Positions 32,623 to 44,125 of a stretch of DNA of 64,000 bases are shown piece by piece. The number at the start of each line of letters is the position of its first letter. Position 1 is the first letter of the stretch. Below the pieces are notes generated by a model. The model did no database searches, was not told where the DNA came from, and worked only from the letters and a program-made list of their open reading frames with translations. The DNA lies in the NCBI GenBank assembly GCA_036346275.1, contig CM070724.1, positions 48,113,038-48,177,037 of the forward strand, read 5' to 3'. The position numbers were made by a program, and so were the translations under genes. The DNA comes from Otatea glauca. Lineage: Eukaryota; Streptophyta; Magnoliopsida; Poales; Poaceae.

Positions 32623-32668
<46 letters not shown>
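32623..32668. repeat. (TA)n microsatellite left of element B
   Basis: Perfect TA run of about 46 bases. It is followed by CAGCAAACCATGATATATAT and then element B. Confidence 0.9.
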
Positions 32669-32672
<4 letters not shown>

Positions 32673-32690
32673 CAAACCATGATATATATA

Positions 32691-34298
32691 ACAGCTGCGT
32701 GTAGAATAGCATATTCTACGCGCTAGCCAGGTTTGCTGCATCGACCGAGCCCGCGTGACTATCTAGTTGACAAGCGTGTTTGTATATGAATAAGTAATAA
32801 ATGCTACTTAGTAACAAATTTTACTATCGATATATATATGTTTTACTATCATACAGTAGTAAATCGATGTTCATTTTAGCAATAAAATTTGATTCATGCA
32901 ACGTTTATTAGCGAAACTTATATCATGTTGTTCCTCTCGTCATCAGTAATCTACTGGTAAAAATTTGTTCGTGAATCGGAGCATCGAATGAAAAGTTATA
33001 ACTAAAATAAAGAAAGAACAGACTTGTATACAAACTAAACAATGAAGTAACTAGTTAAGCGCTTATTGGCCGAAACAACTAGTACGCATATACGTAAGTT
33101 TGCATATGATTCTGTTATTACTTTATTTTAGCTATAACTTTTTATTCGTAGCTCCAATTAACGAACGGTTTTCACTAGTAATTTACTGACGACAAGAGGA
33201 TCATAATGATATAAGTCTCGCTAATAAACACTGCACGAATGAGTTTTTATTACCAATTTACCGAATGTACCGTAAGATTTTACTATTGAGTGGCAGTAAA
33301 ATCTATGTATACCGATAATAAAATCTATAAGTCTCATTAATAAACATTAATTTTTCTAGCTGGTAACAAATTTTATTATCCTTATATATAGATTTTACTA
33401 TCGATATATATATGTGTTTTACTATCATACAGTAGTAAATCAATGTTCATTTTAATAGTAAAATTTGATTCATGCAATGTTTATTACCGAAACTTATATC
33501 ATGTTGTTCCTCTCGTCATCAGTAATCTACTGGTGAAATTTGTTTGTGAATCGGAGCATCGAATAAAAAGTTATAACTAAAATAAAAAAAGAACAGACTT
33601 GTATCAAACTAGAAAATGAAATAACTAGTAAGCAGTAAGGGTGACCGAAACAACTAGTACGCGCATGTGTTAGTTTGTATATGTTTCTGTTATTACTTTA
33701 TTTTAGTCATAACTTTTTATTCGTAGCTTCAATTAACGAACAATTTTCACCAGTAGTTTACTGACGACAAGAGGATCATAATGATATAAGTCTCGCTAAT
33801 AAACACTGACCGAATGAGTTTTTACTACCAATTTACCGAATGTACCATAAGATTTTACTACCGCGTGGCAGTAAAATCTATCTATAAATGCAGTAAAATG
33901 TAGGTTAATATGTAGTAATTTCTGTTACAACATATGAAAATTACATGTACAAGTTTTGAAAATGCTCAAAAAATTACCATAAGTAGGGAGGGTGGATTCT
34001 ACTTCCCTGTAAAATTTCAAGACCAAAATCATTCTCATTTGAAAGATATGGCTAAATAAATAAAAACAAGATTCATGTATAAAACTATAAGAACATATTT
34101 TCTAGTTACTCTAGCTATATATGTGGAATGGTTTACTATCGATCTGAGTTCACACTCAATGTCTGATCGTAAAACGTTTACATACTACGTCGCTTTAATT
34201 ACTGTGCCGCTTTAATTACATCTTTACGTGGTGCTTACGGCCAACCGCGTAGAATAACTAGTTCTACGCTACTGCGCGAGAATAAGCGCCACCGTGTG
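32691..34298. mobile_element. TA-flanked element B with nested palindromes
   Basis: The left end ACAGCTGCGTGTAGAATAG is identical to element A. The right end read inward (CACGGTGGCGCTTATTCTCG then TATTCTACGCG) resembles A's. The right inner arm (33950-34090) is the same inverted segment as in A. The middle is different. A unit of about 570 bp starting TTTTACTATCGATATATA (32819 and 33391) is repeated twice. Each unit is itself an inverted repeat: GAAAAGTTATAACTAAAATA (32990) versus TATTTTAGCTATAACTTTTT (33123). Non-coding. Confidence 0.65.
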
Positions 34299-34315
34299 TA
34301 TATATATATACATAC

Positions 34316-34372
<57 letters not shown>
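34297..34372. repeat. (TA)n/(TACA)n microsatellite right of element B
   Basis: TA run, TACA units, then a long TA run. It is followed by TCAATAAACCATGATATG, which matches the sequence left of element B. Confidence 0.9.
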
Positions 34373-34375
<3 letters not shown>

Positions 34376-34933
34376 ATAAACCATGATATGTGTTTCATTT
34401 GAATTGTAATAGATAGGTATATACTTTAAAACTATAAGTTTCAAAAAATATATCCGAATTTAGCTTGAATTCACGCATTTAAAATTATGATGCCCATTTC
34501 ACCTTTATATATATATATAAGCTAACGGCTAGTTAACTATAAAAAATACACTTTTTAACATGTATTACATATGTCCATTAACGGGTGTTTTATTACTGTT
34601 TTGTTCTGGGGCCCACCGAGAATGGCAGGAACGGCCACACCAAAGCCCGATCCCCAACTGACGCACAGGCCGATACAGCCAATATGGACCGGAACGAGCG
34701 TTTTCTTCGCACCACGTCTCCGCTGGACATGATTCCACGGAGCTTCGGTATACAAAATTCCCCCGGGTTTCTTCCCCTCGGGGCACTCGAAAATGTCCGT
34801 CCGGAGTCCAGACGGCGCCTACGTTTTTCCACACGTCGTCACATGCACCCCGCTGGATCTGCAAGGGACGTCCACCTGCACAGACAGCGCCCGTCCGGCC
34901 GTCTCCTCGGCGACTTCTCTTATTCCTGAACGA
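34373..34933. other. Spacer with GC-rich patch, no gene recognised
   Basis: 34590-34930 is GC-rich with frames open on both strands, but there is no domain, start context or splice pattern. It could be a gene fragment. Confidence 0.3.
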
Positions 34934-34941
34934 GCGGTGAT

Positions 34942-35450
34942 TAGGATAGCAATAGCCTCGATCCTTGTTTTTCCGCGGAGAATTTCCCTGTTAGGAGATG
35001 AGGACGGGAGAAATCTCTCCAGTGGGAGGTTTATCAGAGAAAATATTGTCTCCGTCAGGGATCACGGGGTCAGAGACGTTCCACCGTTCTCCGTCCTCGA
35101 TCTCCGTTTTCGAGTTATAATAGGTGTGAGTAAATGATCATTCTCAAAAGAAAAAAGAATATATATGAGGTCATTATTAATAAACAAGCTAAATATGAAT
35201 TACTTAAGTGATTTACTTATTACTCTAGTGATTCACTCAAACGTGCACCATTACTCTAGTGATTCACTCATATAGCATGTGGTTTTTCATATAGTATTTT
35301 CGGAGATTAGTCCCTATTAGGAGTCCGTAAACCTGTCAGGATCACGAAAAGGGAATTAAGCTCCGTGTGCAGAGACGGAGATAGGGACGAAGAATTTTTG
35401 GTTATTGAAGATCGGAAATGACCTGCGAGGATTTCCCGTTGTCACCCCTA
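34942..35450. mobile_element. hAT element, TAGGGAT-type ends, 509 bp
   Basis: The left end is TAGGATAGCAATAGCC. The right end read inward is TAGGGGTGACAACGGG. Exact 8-bp target duplications GCGGTGAT flank it (34934-34941 and 35451-35458). Near the ends it carries GAGGACGGGAGAAAT and GAAGATCGGAAATGA, shared with the element at 42385-42856. Non-coding and therefore non-autonomous. Confidence 0.9.
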
Positions 35451-35458
35451 GCGGTGAT

Positions 35459-36219
35459 GTGACGAGGAGGGGTAACCAGTGATTGCAGTAGCTTGATGCA
35501 ACAGTGTCCTTGCAATTCGGGCTGTTCAGTACTGAACCCCGTGTTGATTCAATTGTTTGTTCCCTGACAAACCTTTACCCACATAGGTTGTTGATCTACC
35601 GATTAGATCAAACAGCAATATGCCAATAAGTACCTGTTGATGCTGGTGCAGGTTGCAACTCAGATAGATTCCACTGCTTAACGCTAATATTCTGTTTTAG
35701 TAATAAAGCGATAAAAAATTTCATCTTCTCCTCTTTTGGGCCTACCAGCTTCAGACCTAGTTTTGGCATCGCATAACCGGAGGGGCGCAGCATATTCTCT
35801 CTCTTCTCCCTCCAACATAGCGCCCAGAAAGCGACTCCGACGCGCCCACTCCTCCCCCGCATTAAAACTCACCAAGCAACAGCCGTTCCTTGGCCCCTCC
35901 AGTCATCCCATTCTGTTCATCCAATCTCTCTTCCTTGGCATTTGGAGCTCCCATAAGGTCAAATTCTTTGCCCCTAAGTTTCCTTTCCCCCTAATTTTCA
36001 GTCTTCTTCTGTTGCTCATACGACGCCAAATCAAAGCTTAGTTTCTAATTTGATTCTGGATGTTACCCCTTTCCTTTTTCCCTGCATTTTGATGCTACTA
36101 AGGGCTCCATGTTTAACTCATAAAGCTGCTTTCTTTTCTTTCCCTGTTCGTTTGATTCATTTGTTAATGTTTCATTTGATGCGGATATGCGACAATGTTT
36201 TGGATGTGTCTGTAGGTTC
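35459..36219 (+). promoter_or_regulatory. Upstream region and 5' UTR of the lipase gene
   Basis: The last 450 bp before the ATG are pyrimidine-rich (CTCTCTCTTCTCCCTCC near 35800), as in plant 5' UTRs. The ATG at 36220 lies four bases after TGTCTGTAG, a good acceptor, so a 5' UTR intron is likely. No certain TATA box was found. Confidence 0.35.
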
Positions 36220-39200
36220 ATGGAGAGATGGAGATGCGTCAGTTTGGTGGCTCTGGTGCTCTTGCTGTCTTCTTCTTCTCATGGAAGAGGTAGTTCATGT
36301 GATTCTTTGGCCTCAATTTCCAATTTTGATGCTTGTTGGTTTACTGTTCAAAGTTTGCCTCGATGGATTCCAAGAATGAGTTGGCTTTAGCAGTAACAAT
36401 TAATATATTTACTGTACTCATACTGATTGCTATGATTGGATAAAGCATATTAATGCATATGCAAACATCTGAAAAGGTGTAATTATGTAAAGAGAAAAGG
36501 GGCGGCTACCGGCTGACTGATGAAATTGCCGGGTTTCTTGTTAATTTCGCAAAGTTCTGATTGTCGGTTAGGGGCACAATGGCCAGCGACTGGTCTAATT
36601 TACTGCACTAACTTATGATTGGGGGATGTATATGGAAGCATGTACAAACATCTGGAAAAAGTTCTATCTTTGTGTAGAAAGAGAGGGAAAGTAGGTGGGT
36701 TGGCAGTTGGAACTTCCTGGTACCTTGTTAATATAATGAAGTTCTGATTGCTGTCTAGAAAGGAAGCCATGGTTGTGACCCTGAGAAAACAACAAGGTTG
36801 AAAAAAGAAGAAGATGAGTTGATGAACTATGACAACAAAGAGCAATTAGAGATTCTTTTGGAGCTTGTCTTGCTCTGAGGAATCTAGTATGTCGATTGCA
36901 TATACTCCCTCTGTTGATTTTTATAAGATGTGGTCTCTAAAGTTGAACTTTGACCGCTAATTCCTTTTACAATACTTTGTTCATAGCTACGAAATCATAA
37001 TCATAAGAAAGTGCTTTCAAATATGAATCCAACGGTATCACCTTTGTGTCACATAATCTATATACTGTTAGACTAATTGTTGATCAAAGTTTACGAACTT
37101 TGAATCTCGAAATGCGTGGACACCTTATAAAAATCAACAGAGGGAGTAATATATTTGAGCATTAATTTGATATTCATGAAGTCCTCAACTAATTTCTTGC
37201 TGTCATAGTATTGCAATCTTTTCATGGATTCTGACACGCTCTATCTCGTTATAGTTGGTGGATTCTGTGATTTCTGAAACTTGGTTTCAAGATTCTAGAA
37301 CAGGTGAAATTGAAACATCTATGTCTTTTTAGCTTGGCTTTCACCAATACAAGCTTAAACACTCTTTGTGGTTAGTACAACTATACACCAACTGGTAGAT
37401 ATTATATGTGCAACTTCCTCAAAGTGGGGCTGCATTGCATTATGAAGGAACTTAATTGATTGAACTTGTTTACCATGTTAGCTATTTTTATTGGGCTTAG
37501 TTTGCTCGATAACCTTTAGTTAGCACACATTCGCCATGGTGTTTTTTGGGCATTAAAATTCATCATATGGAAGTAATGATTTGGAGAGTCTAAGCTTGAG
37601 CTTAAAGCTGCCATAAGTTACTAGGAGAAAGAAGGTCCTACGGGAGTCACTTCTCCTATAAGGTTAAGGCCTATTAACGAGAAGCCGAAACTGAATTGGC
37701 CTACTTATGAATATTCACGGGGTTAAGCACCTAGTCTAAGCTTGTCTAAACAGTGCTAGAGTCATTTATTCTGTTTTCTTTTCATTCGTCAAATTGTTTT
37801 TTTTGTTGAAGTTTGTTGGTCCATCTGCTGCACATCTTCTTATAGTATCTAAGATTGATCTTCGATATTTGTATTCAGGAATGATTCATTAAACATTACT
37901 GTAAACCAACTGTTTTCATTATCACAGAGGTCAGTGTCAAGAATGGCGAGCAGAGTCTTATCTATAATCATACTCTTGCCAAGACCCTTGTGGAATATGC
38001 TTCAGCTGTAAGTTAAACTTTTCCTTGTTATTTTATTACATGTGTAGCATGTGTTCTAAATGGGGCTTTAGTTCATCTTTGTCTTGAATCTCATAAGTCG
38101 ACTGTGTTTTTAACTAAATATTGTCTTTGGTGTTTCGTAACATTCAATTGTTATATCCTTTTATGTCTAAATAAACTTAAGCCAATGGTTCTCTGTTGTC
38201 TCCAGGTGTATATGACAGATTTAACAGCTCTGTATACATGGACATGCTCAAGATGCAATGACTTGACTCAAGTAAGAAACCTTCAAGCCTGCTCTCTTAC
38301 ATCCATATTTATTTGATGGGTTCTTTTTTTTTTCCTGAAAATAAAATTGTGCAAATCTTAAAGCATGTATGGTTAATAATGGTTGGGTACTTGGGTGCAG
38401 CAGCCCTTCAACTATTCATTTTTAGAATATGTCATTGCTCCTTTTAACGGATCAAATAAGGATTTTCCTTTTTTAAAAAATGTTTCTTTTGATATGGCAG
38501 GCATAAATTGCTTATTATTTTTTGATATGTTTGCCTACTTTTGAAATAGGGCTTCGAGATGAGATCTCTAATTGTTGATGTGGAGAACTGCCTGCAGGTT
38601 CCTATCTTACCACATTTCAAATTAGGTTGTCATAACTTTCCATGATATAAGGGTCTTTCTATTCAAGTCTATTTAGCTTTTCATGATATTGCCTTTCTTT
38701 TACCTTCCATTCCCTGGCTGAACAATGTAACAGGCATTCGTTGGTGTAGCTCATAATCTAAATGCCATAATAGTTGCAATCAGAGGGACTCAAGAGAACA
38801 GGTACTAAGCTAATTGCATGTGCTTGTAGTGTTCTCGATTTAACTGATTTTGCTTTGCGTGTTACTGTTCTAGATTCACATCCGATTTATATTTGGATTT
38901 GCTTACTCAGTGTACAGAATTGGATCAAGGACTTGATATGGAAGCAGCTTGATCTAAGCTATCCAAACATGCCCAATGCAAAGGTTGTTTGCTAATGAAC
39001 TGTTTATATCTCCTTTTTAAAAAAAAAGAAAGGCAAACATTTATTTTGTTTTGCTAAAAACCTTTCTACTACTATGGTTAAAGGTGCACAGTGGATTTTT
39101 CTCCTCCTATAATAATACAATTTTACGTCTAGCTATCACAAGTGCTGTCCTCAAGGCAAGACAGTCATATGGGGATATCAGCGTCATAGTTACAGGGCAC

Positions 39201-40392
39201 TCAATGGGAGGAGCCATGGCTTCCTTTTGTGCGCTTGACCTTGCTGTAAGTACGCAAGGTTCAAAGTTTTACAAATACATTCAGCGTCCAGACTCTTATA
39301 AATCCTTCTAGATTTTTATCTTGGTATCAAGCTTGTTACACAAATATTTTTGTTGCTATGTAAGCTGTTGATTTTTTGTACTTTAAACTCTATCCACAGA
39401 TCAATATTGGAAATAACAGTGTTCAACTTATGACTTTCGGACAGCCTCGTGTTGGCAATGCTGCATTTGCCTCTTACTTTGCCAAATATGTACCCAACAC
39501 AATTCGACTGACACATGGACACGATGTTGTGCCACATTTGCCACCTTATTTCTCCTTTCTTCCCCAACTGACGTACCACCACTTCCCAAGAGAGGTATAC
39601 CTTGCTCATAAACTTATAAAAATTCCTTTCTTGCATACCAACTTGTCCCTGGACTTCGTATCTATGTTTGTTTATTGATATACAGTACACTCTTGGTACT
39701 TCCGCTTAAACTCCCTTAGTGTATTTGTCATTAATAAAAAATCAATTCCTAGTGCAGCAGATTGTTAAATGTGCTAAATACCTTTTCATGTGATGATATG
39801 AGCATAATCTTAGCATTGTGGAAACACCAATCTATTTCCTTCCAAAATACTAGGATTAAATCCATATCATCCTACTACATTTCTCCCCAAGACTAGGGCT
39901 TAGGCCTGTCACATGTGCTACATGTGAATCGAATTTGAAATATTCTATTAGAGAAGTGATTGTACATCTGTGTATACACATAACAGGCGCATTGTTCAAA
40001 TTTCAGGTATGGGTCCACAATTCTGAAGGCAAAACAACTGAACAGATTTGTGATGACAGCGGTGAAGACCCAAACTGCTGCAGGTTTAATGCCCATGTAT
40101 ACATGGCACTATGGCAGTGCAAATGTGGTTTCTCAGCTTCCAATCCTAACATTTGCCCTTCGTTTATTTCCCTAGGTGCATCTCCATGTTTAGTTTGAGC
40201 ATTCAGGACCATTTCACGTACCTGGGAGTTGATATGGAAGCAGACGACTGGAGCACCTGTAGAATCATCACAGCTGAAAGCGTTAAGCAGTTCCAGAAGG
40301 ATCTCGCCAGCAGTATTATCATGACAAAGCACGATGTTGATGTCTCCATCGTAGAACCTAGTGTGCAGACAGACTGGAACAGTTCTATGTAG
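36220..40392 (+). CDS. Secreted class 3 (Lipase_3) lipase
   Basis: Ten exons join in phase to 351 aa: 36220-36289, 37928-38007, 38206-38271, 38550-38597, 38734-38801, 38911-38983, 39084-39245, 39400-39594, 40007-40083, 40176-40392. All introns are GT-AG. A hydrophobic signal peptide (about residues 1-22) opens the protein. The alpha/beta-hydrolase core has the oxyanion-side AIRGT, the nucleophile elbow GHSMGG (Ser175), Asp231 in GHDVVP, and His292 in QDHFTYLG, so the triad is complete. Cys pairs near 274-281 are typical. It should hydrolyse acyl glycerides or galactolipids outside the cytosol or in the secretory path. I chose the ATG at 36220 because it opens the signal peptide; an in-frame ATG at 36187 would add 11 residues. 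Intron 1 holds a Stowaway MITE. A broken partial copy follows 4 kb downstream. Confidence 0.92.
36905..37146. mobile_element. Stowaway MITE in lipase intron 1
   Basis: The inverted ends are CTCCCTCTGTTGATTTTTAT on both sides (over 20 bp, nearly perfect), flanked by TA duplications (36903-36904 and 37147-37148). This is the standard Tc1/mariner-derived Stowaway layout. It is 242 bp and non-coding. Confidence 0.92.
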
Positions 40393-40595
40393 CTGCATTC
40401 CTGTTATCGAATTTAGAGGTTTCAGTTGGAGATTTTTCATTCAGATTGGGATGTACAGGGTTCTTTTCATAGCTTTGTGAATACGCAGAGATGTACATAA
40501 GAATGATAGGTTCATAGATCTTCGTTTCTAGATGATAGAAAGAATGTTTCTGTTTATGCATCTTGCAAAATTCAACAAATGTTTCTGTTTATGCA

Positions 40596-40968
40596 TATAC
40601 TACCTATAGTATAGGCGTGCCCACGTGCCCTTCCTCCGCGAAAGCTCCTTGAAAAAAAACATAATTACATTTAGGTCATTTTAGCTGATTTTTACGAAAA
40701 GAACCTTTCGTTTCAGCGAAATCATGAATCCTTTGTGAAATGATCCTAAATAAATACCAAAAAATATGTAATTACGTTTAAGTCCTTTCGACCATTTTTC
40801 GCGAAAATGACCTTTCGGTTCAGCCGAATCGCGGATCCTTCGTGAAAGGATCTCAAATAAATGCAAAAAAAGGTGCGTAAATACGTTTATATCCTTTCAA
40901 CGTTTTCTCAATTTGCTCGCATAGGGGGACATCAGTCGCGGCGTGGCACGCCGTGATTAGTCATCTAG
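40596..40968 (+). mobile_element. Small Helitron in the lipase 3' flank, 373 bp
   Basis: The 3' end has a GC hairpin (GCGGCGTGGCACGCCGTG), an 11-base spacer and CTAG, with A before and T after the element. Helitrons insert between A and T without duplication. The 5' end reads TATACTACC in place of the usual TC. The duplicated lipase flank near 46010 runs straight through (ATGCATCTTGTAAAATAC) without this DNA, giving an empty site. The interior holds tandem units of about 105 bp (GTAATTACGTTTAAGTCCTT, CGAAAATGACCTTTCG). It lies about 200 bp after the lipase stop, probably in or near its 3' UTR. Confidence 0.85.
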
Positions 40969-42384
40969 TTGTAAAATACAATAAAACAAGAATAGTCTCA
41001 TCCAGACGTGGTTTCTATACAGGTGTCTGTATTTGCTGCTCTGTAAGCAAAAAGTCTTTTAATGTTCCTGGCTTATGGCAGCAAAACGAAATAAGTGGCG
41101 TACCATCCATAAATACAAAGAGTAGTAGTAATAGTTCATTGCTAGAACTCAGTGAAGATTCTAAGTTTCTAACCCTTGTGGAACTAAAAGTTGCGCACCA
41201 AATCAATTGCTGTGCTGTCGATGCCGCACATTCGCATATGGAGTTACAGATTATTTCGCCGGTATCATATCGAGGTTGCTAAACTCAAAATTCAGGGTAA
41301 GGTTCAGAATTCCGATCACCTCTGCTATGCTACGGGGATTCAGGTTTCTCTCAAAACATACGCAGATTATAGCAGGTCGTCCTCAAGACTCGCCAAAGCC
41401 GGCCTCACAGTCGTCGTCGTCGTCGATGCCGAACTCCCAGGAACTCGTCCTGCCCTTTCTGTAGCTGTCATTTATGATCTTGCGACCGTCGGCAAAAGGT
41501 CCGCCGCAAGCCGCGCCGCGAGTAGAGGTCATTGACGATAGCCCCGCCGCACATTTCACCCTCACTCGGCGATGAATTTCCCAACTAGATGTGCTCGATC
41601 GCAAGAACCTCCTGGCCCTTCACTCCGCCGCTGCGGCCACTCGCCGGAGCTCCAGCGCCGCCCAAGCATCCTGTCTGCACCCTACGGGACGCGGCGGTGA
41701 CAGATTTGTAATATAAAGTAGTAATAGCACGGTTCCTTTTACGAGATGTTCCGGATGATTTGACCGTACGATATTGATCGAACGGCTCCCACGATTGCGA
41801 ATTTTCTGCGCGATCCACTTCAGAGCCATAAATGAGAATACAAAAATATTAGAGGGTTGTTTCGAAAATAACCCTGCAGCAACTGCTTCCATCTCAACCG
41901 GACCGCTCAGTTTGACTCGACGCCGATGGAGGCCAAGAATGGGATCACGCAGAATATGGAAATTTTAGGTAAATCTAGAGCGCTCCATCCACGGAAGTGC
42001 CAGAGTGCTCATATGCTGCAGAAACACTTATAGTGCTATGTGAGTGCGGTAGTTTTGGTGACTTGCCACGCTCCAAAGCATGGCAGGTGCTTTTATAGTG
42101 TAAGAGTGTGAAAGGTAATACGTGTCACCTTCTAACACTTTCGTAGTCGAAGATATGATTATTTTTGTAATTATGTTTGCAAGGAGATCAGATTTGCAAA
42201 AAAAATACATACAAAATTAGAAAAGTGATGATTTCCAGAATACGTGTGATCCAATCTAGAGTGGGTGTAAATAAGAATACGGACTAATAAAGGTCTCACA
42301 TGTAAGAGTACCTATGCTAGCACTTATTCTTGGCCGTGGAGATGCGATCGAACGGCTCTGATCAACCAAGGGGTAATTCGTGAA
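40969..42384. other. Lipase downstream flank, no gene recognised
   Basis: 40969-41490 is the source of the duplicate at 46010-46740. 41400-41600 is GC-rich; on the minus strand it reads an acidic stretch (FGIDDDDDCEAGFG) that is partly kept as a frame in the duplicate, so an exon of an unknown minus-strand gene is possible. 41985-42230 has GCAAATCTG and AAAAGTGAT motifs like the module ends at 16250. Otherwise nothing was seen. Confidence 0.35.
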
Positions 42385-42856
42385 TAGGGATGGCAATGGA
42401 TCCCCGTTTTCTCGCAGGGAATTCCCTTGTTAGGGGACGAAGACAAGAAAATATTCCCCACGGAAGGCTTATTGGGGAAAAATGTTGCCCACGTTGGGGA
42501 CAACAGGGCCGAGGACGTTCCCCCGTCCCTTGTCTCCGCCCTGCGTTATCACTAACAGATGGATTTGTGGTTTAAGGCTAAAGTACTATTTGCAATTTTT
42601 GAACAATTTTAATGTGTCATAATGTCATGTACTCATATTCCGATTTTGGTGTTGAAATATTATAATTGTTTGCTGTCATTTGGTATATTATTGATGAAAT
42701 TTTGATTGTATTTGCCTGTTCATTTTTGAGGATAAGTCCTCATCGGGTCCTACGAATCCATCGGTGGTCGGTAATAGAGATGGAAGAAGTTTTGGTTATT
42801 GAAGATCGGGGATAGGAGAGCGCTTCCCACGGGGATTTTTCCCGTTGTTATCCCTA
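42385..42856. mobile_element. hAT element, TAGGGAT ends, 472 bp
   Basis: Starts TAGGGATGGCAATGG. The right end read inward is TAGGGATAACAACGGG. It is the same family as 34942-35450 (shared GTTTTGGTTATTGAAGATCG near the right end). No matching 8-bp duplication is visible (TTCGTGAA versus GAATCACG), so one flank has probably changed. Confidence 0.75.
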
Positions 42857-43690
42857 GAATCACGGAGCGCTGCCTCCTCCCGACTCGCGCGAGCCATGGC
42901 CACGCCGGTGACGTGCCTCGTGAGGATGCCGGCCTCCGAGCCGAGCAGGAGCTGGATATCGGGATGAAATGCATCGCACCGACGGCTCGAAGGCGTCCCT
43001 GCGAAGTCCACGCCGGACGCCGGCGGCGATAGGTGCCTCGTCGAGGCAGAAGGTGGGGTTGTGTCCGTCGGCCTCATTACACGGCGTGCGCCTCCACCTG
43101 CGCATTGCTACTATCCTAAACTTTGCAGGTTTCTCATCCTCCCAGCTATGCCACGTCGCCTCGCGAGGGACCTTACTATGCCTCGTCGCCTCCCTCGCGA
43201 CAAGGTCCCTCGCGAAAAGCTAAATTACGTTCCGGTCGCGCGGTGGATTCCTTGAGCGTTCAGCGATGCCATGTACGCCCTCCGTGCTTGCACCAACCGG
43301 CGTCCTCCACGTTGCGTTCCGGTTGTTTCTAGACTGTCCCCGTCCAATCCAGCTTTTACCCTTTCGCTTCTTCCTTTCGGTTGCTCCGTTCTACTTTTCG
43401 ATGCCTCCGCGCGCCGCGGCCAGCTCCGGATGTCGATGCCTCCGCGCGCTCCGCTTTGTTGCCCTCGTTTCCTCCGTCGGTCCGTCCTCGCTTGGTGCTT
43501 TCTCCTGCGTCTCGCGCTCCGTTTAGCCGTTCCGTTCTTCTTCGGCCGTCGCTTCCGCGCGCTCGTTCTCTCTATAATTCCAGTGAGTTCGGGGCTGCGC
43601 AGCGCCGCGCGGGTGTGCGGCGTGGGCCTCCGGCTGTCCTCGCGCCGCCGCGACGCGTGCAGGGTAAAAGGTTGTCGGGAGCGCGCCGTG
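42857..43690. other. GC-rich block, no gene recognised
   Basis: Very CpG-rich DNA with long frames on both strands and repeated GATGCCTCCGCGCGC phrases (43400 and 43435). No domain was recognised. Its right edge (GGGAGCGCGCCGTGCTTTGTG) resembles 59355-59380 (GAGCGAGTGATGCTTTATT), linking it to the duplicated segment that follows. Confidence 0.3.
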
Positions 43691-44125
43691 CTTTGTGTAA
43701 CACCATTTTCTTCTCTGGTAATCTCTCCCCTGTGTTATACCACAGCATGCATCACTACCCCTGAAAAGTAGGGCATCCATGCAGAATCATGCCTGACATC
43801 TTCTGCAAACGACTCCATTACATCGTCTGGACAAAAAAGAAAAAAAAACATCTAATAACAGATCTACTTACAATTTACACTCCTTTTCATGTACAAACAT
43901 ACATAATACATTCAATCCGGGCTGTGAGTCTGTAACAAATTCTCACACCAAGCGTGTCCTCTACAAAAACAAAAACAATCTCATCTTGATTCTCAAAAGA
44001 TAGGCACTGCAGGACCTAATTACAAAGGGGAAATCGTTTATGGGTAGAACGTTGCTGGTAGCCTGATACCGATCAAAATACATACTCTCAAAGTCTGATG
44101 ATTCTCGGCAATGGAATGGCTTCTT
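43691..44125 (-). repeat. Duplicated 3' flank of an unknown minus-strand gene
   Basis: Homologous to 59665-60120. Shared phrases in order are CACTACCCCTGAAAAGTAGG/CACTACTGAAAAGTAGG, CTGCAAA[CT][GC]ACTCCATTACAT, AGTCTGTA, ACATTCTCACAC, CACTGCAGGACCTAATTAC and TTATGGGTA. On the minus strand it looks like a 3' UTR with the end of a frame. Here it is fused at about 44126 to lipase exon 8, so the junction is chimeric. Confidence 0.5.

Noticed and set aside
34555..35137. Set of overlapping 60-114 codon frames on both strands
   Set aside because: No motif, and part of them runs into the hAT element at 34942. Composition explains the open frames.
39316..39690. Minus-strand 124-codon frame across the lipase gene
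   Set aside because: It lies antisense to lipase exon 8 and its introns, and has no recognisable content.
42377..42864. Target duplication of the hAT element at 42385
   Set aside because: The flanking octamers TTCGTGAA and GAATCACG do not match directly; a partial inverse resemblance was judged to be chance.
43266..43780. Plus-strand frame of 166 codons, Arg/Ser/Pro-rich
   Set aside because: All frames are open because the DNA is CpG-rich. There is no domain or gene structure and no conservation evidence.
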